Below are positions 61,696 through 64,000 of a DNA stretch of 64,000 nt, one piece after another. The notes under the pieces are model-generated. The model did no database searches, was not told where the DNA came from, and saw only the letters and a program-made list of their open reading frames with translations. Source of the stretch: Gillisia sp. (GTDB lineage: Bacteria; Bacteroidota; Bacteroidia; Flavobacteriales; Flavobacteriaceae); contig JAGXIL010000039.1 in NCBI GenBank assembly GCA_024635655.1, positions 62,001-126,000 on the forward strand, written 5' to 3'. The translations under genes were made by a program, and so were the position numbers. The stretch's first letter is position 1; every line of letters begins with the position of its first letter.

Positions 61696-64000
61696 TTATT
61701 CCTGTTCGGTTTCTTTATATATAGCGGTATTACTTGCAGATACTACTTCTGCTGCTTTTGTGTCTTCCATGATCACAGAAGTTGGCACCCTTTCTTCTTC
61801 AGGAAGATTGGGAATGTCTTCAACTGTATGTTCCCCCAAGATTGGAGCAAGTACCAATCCGATAAGGCAGGTAAGTTTTATGAGGATGTTCATGGATGGC
61901 CCTGAAGTATCTTTAAAAGGATCTCCCACAGTATCACCGGTTACGGCAGCTTTGTGAGCTTCAGAACCTTTATAGGTCATTTCTCCGTTGATCAATACTC
62001 CTGCCTCAAAAGATTTTTTGGCGTTGTCCCATGCCCCACCGGCATTGTTCTGGAAAATTGCCCAAAGCACACCACTTACGGTAACTCCGGCCATATAACC
62101 TCCCAGCATTTCAGCAATGATCAAATTATCTACTCCAAAGATCATAGGAATTAATGCTATGGCAATTGGAAAACCAATGGTAAGTGCTCCCGGAAGCATC
62201 ATTTCTTTTAATGCAGCTTCTGTTGATATAGCCACACATTTATCGTATTCGGGTTTTCCGGTCCCTTCCATGATCCCGGGAATTTCCCTGAACTGACGTC
62301 TTACTTCTTCCACCATTTTCATCGCCGCTTTCCCTACAGAATTCATCGCAAGGGCAGAAAATACTACCGGAACCATTCCTCCTATAAAAAGCATTGCAAG
62401 TACAGGGGCTTTAAAAATATTGATCCCGTCAATTCCTGTAAAAGTTACATAGGCCGCAAAAAGGGCAAGAGAAGTTAAAGCCGCTGAGGCGATGGCAAAT
62501 CCTTTTCCGGTTGCTGCCGTAGTGTTACCAACAGAATCCAAAATATCCGTACGCTCCCTTACTTCTGCCGGAAGCTCGCTCATTTCAGCAATCCCCCCTG
62601 CATTATCTGAAATTGGCCCAAAGGCATCAATTGCCAGCTGCATTGCAGTTGTAGCCATCATGGCCGAAGCTGCAAGGGCAACTCCGTAAAATCCTGCCAG
62701 GGCATAAGAAGCCCAAATCGCTGCTGCAAATAAAAGTATAGATCCAAATGTGGAGATCATTCCTGTTGCAAGGCCGGCGATAATATTTGTCCCTGCCCCT
62801 GTGCTTGATTTTTGTACGATAGAAAGGACAGGCTTTTTACCCACTCCTGTATAATATTCGGTTACTGCAGAGATCAATCCACCTACCGCAAGACCTACTA
62901 ATGTGGCATAAAAAACCCGCATGGAAGAGATCACCTTATATTCAAAACCTTCAGCTCCACCAATAAAGAAGCCCATAGTCATGGTCTGCTCTGGTAACAT
63001 CCATTTTACAAGAAAGAAACAGGAAACAGCAACCAATCCAATAGAAAGCCAGTTTCCGTAGTTTAAAGCGCTTTGAACCTCATCTTCTTTAGCATCGTTA
63101 TTTTTAATACTTACTACTAATGTTCCAATAATTGAGATAATAATACCTACTCCGGCAATAGACATTGGCAGTAAAATTGGGCCAATCCCGCCAAATCCTT
63201 CATTGATAATATTTCCGCCCATGTCCTGGATCACGTAATTACCAAGTACCATGGCAGCCAGGACGGTAGCAACATAACTGCCAAACAGGTCGGCACCCAT
63301 TCCGGCGACATCCCCCACGTTATCCCCTACGTTGTCTGCAATAGTTGCAGGATTTCGCGGATCATCTTCAGGAATTCCGGCTTCTACTTTTCCTACCAGG
63401 TCGGCGCCAACATCGGCAGCTTTTGTATAGATCCCTCCACCCACACGGGCAAAAAGGGCTATGGATTCTGCCCCTAACGAAAATCCGGCAAGTGTTTCCA
63501 GAACTATAGTCATTTGATTAGTATCTGTCCAGATACCTCCCATAAAATAATGGAAGAACAGGATAAAGAATCCGGTAAGGCCAAGCACTGCCAATCCGGC
63601 AACCCCCAGCCCCATCACGGTCCCTCCTGTAAATGACACTTTTAAGGCATGCGGAAGACTGGTACGGGCAGCCTGGGTAGTACGTACGTTAGTCTTGGTT
63701 GCGATCTTCATTCCCATATTTCCGGCAAGCGCAGAAAATATTGCTCCAAAGATAAATGCAACTACAATTAACCAATGGGTAGTAGGAACTACTACAGAAA
63801 CAGCTGCCAGGGCAAGACTGGCAATAACAACGAATATGGTAAGCAATTTATATTCCGCACTAAGGAAAGCAAGTGCACCTTCATAAATATGAGAGGCTAT
63901 TTCTTTCATTTTTCCGTCTCCGTCATCTTGTTTCAAGACCCATGATCTCTTAAAGTACATGTAGATCAGGCCAATAACGGCCAGGACTAGAGGTGCATAA
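61696..64000 (-). CDS. hppA: Membrane-bound ion-translocating pyrophosphatase, partial at the 5' end
   Basis: Pumps protons or sodium ions across the inner membrane with the energy of pyrophosphate hydrolysis. At least 767 codons are visible; the reading frame continues upstream of the first ATG in the window ([14 protein letters not shown] before 63960) to the edge, so the true start is outside. Motifs: [40 protein letters not shown] (the pyrophosphate-binding core) and [20 protein letters not shown]. The Ala in [10 protein letters not shown] is the mark of the K+-dependent subfamily (K+-independent pumps have Lys). About 15-16 membrane helices are expected. Confidence 0.95.
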   Translation of the reverse strand, partial: YAPLVLAVIGLIYMYFKRSWVLKQDDGDGKMKEIASHIYEGALAFLSAEYKLLTIFVVIASLALAAVSVVVPTTHWLIVVAFIFGAIFSALAGNMGMKIATKTNVRTTQAARTSLPHALKVSFTGGTVMGLGVAGLAVLGLTGFFILFFHYFMGGIWTDTNQMTIVLETLAGFSLGAESIALFARVGGGIYTKAADVGADLVGKVEAGIPEDDPRNPATIADNVGDNVGDVAGMGADLFGSYVATVLAAMVLGNYVIQDMGGNIINEGFGGIGPILLPMSIAGVGIIISIIGTLVVSIKNNDAKEDEVQSALNYGNWLSIGLVAVSCFFLVKWMLPEQTMTMGFFIGGAEGFEYKVISSMRVFYATLVGLAVGGLISAVTEYYTGVGKKPVLSIVQKSSTGAGTNIIAGLATGMISTFGSILLFAAAIWASYALAGFYGVALAASAMMATTAMQLAIDAFGPISDNAGGIAEMSELPAEVRERTDILDSVGNTTAATGKGFAIASAALTSLALFAAYVTFTGIDGINIFKAPVLAMLFIGGMVPVVFSALAMNSVGKAAMKMVEEVRRQFREIPGIMEGTGKPEYDKCVAISTEAALKEMMLPGALTIGFPIAIALIPMIFGVDNLIIAEMLGGYMAGVTVSGVLWAIFQNNAGGAWDNAKKSFEAGVLINGEMTYKGSEAHKAAVTGDTVGDPFKDTSGPSMNILIKLTCLIGLVLAPILGEHTVEDIPNLPEEERVPTSVIMEDTKAAEVVSASNTAIYKETEQE

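Overview
The window comes from a Bacteroidota chromosome, most likely a marine or saline member of the Flavobacteriaceae (Gramella/Salegentibacter-like; genus is a guess). The evidence is an AT-rich genome without Shine-Dalgarno leaders, promoters of the Bacteroidota form TTG-N19/21-TAnnTTTG, flavobacterial families (DUF6122, tricorn-like S41 peptidases, homocysteine methyltransferase split from MetH) and many short GC-rich intergenic repeats. No rRNA, tRNA or CRISPR array was seen.

Bases 1-19,400 are a sulfur-assimilation and methionine block. Reading leftwards on the minus strand: metY-metX-hom-metZ; then rrf2, a DUF2061 membrane protein, cysH, cysD, cysN, a sulfite reductase with a HEPN-like tail, cobA, a Met8-type siroheme enzyme and a ferredoxin-NADP reductase; then an OsmC protein and the two-part methionine synthase (metH1, metH2). 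metK lies on the plus strand, divergent from metY. Sulfate is activated, reduced to sulfide with siroheme made by the same operon, fixed onto acylhomoserine, methylated and turned into S-adenosylmethionine. Control appears layered: a SAM-I riboswitch before metH1, a SAM-II riboswitch before metK, two Cys/Met-rich leader-peptide attenuators before metY, a third Cys/Met-rich leader before sulfite reductase, and an Rrf2 regulator with a candidate operator at the cys promoter. metH2 carries an in-frame insertion of a DUF559 (Vsr-like) endonuclease domain bounded by inverted GC-rich repeats.

Bases 19,400-31,800 hold stress and general metabolism: three paralogous SRPBCC proteins, a Tat-exported Gfo/Idh/MocA oxidoreductase, an SDR, an antiporter pseudogene, an acyl-CoA dehydrogenase, a hydroxyacid reductase, a universal stress protein, DinB, a threonine/serine dehydratase, a TraB-like protein, a flavodoxin-fold reductase and a DUF2141 protein. 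Bases 31,800-53,200 hold secreted and envelope proteins (two very large beta-propeller enzymes, outer-membrane barrels, ankyrin, DUF2243, DUF302), katG, and an IS110-family element that has split a DoxX-like membrane-protein gene.

Bases 53,200-64,000 hold a deoxynucleoside kinase, a fatty-acid-hydroxylase family enzyme, an App1-type phosphatase, the Ku/LigD end-joining pair with a DUF7218 protein and an SDR, a repeat-filled gap, and a membrane pyrophosphatase cut by the window edge.
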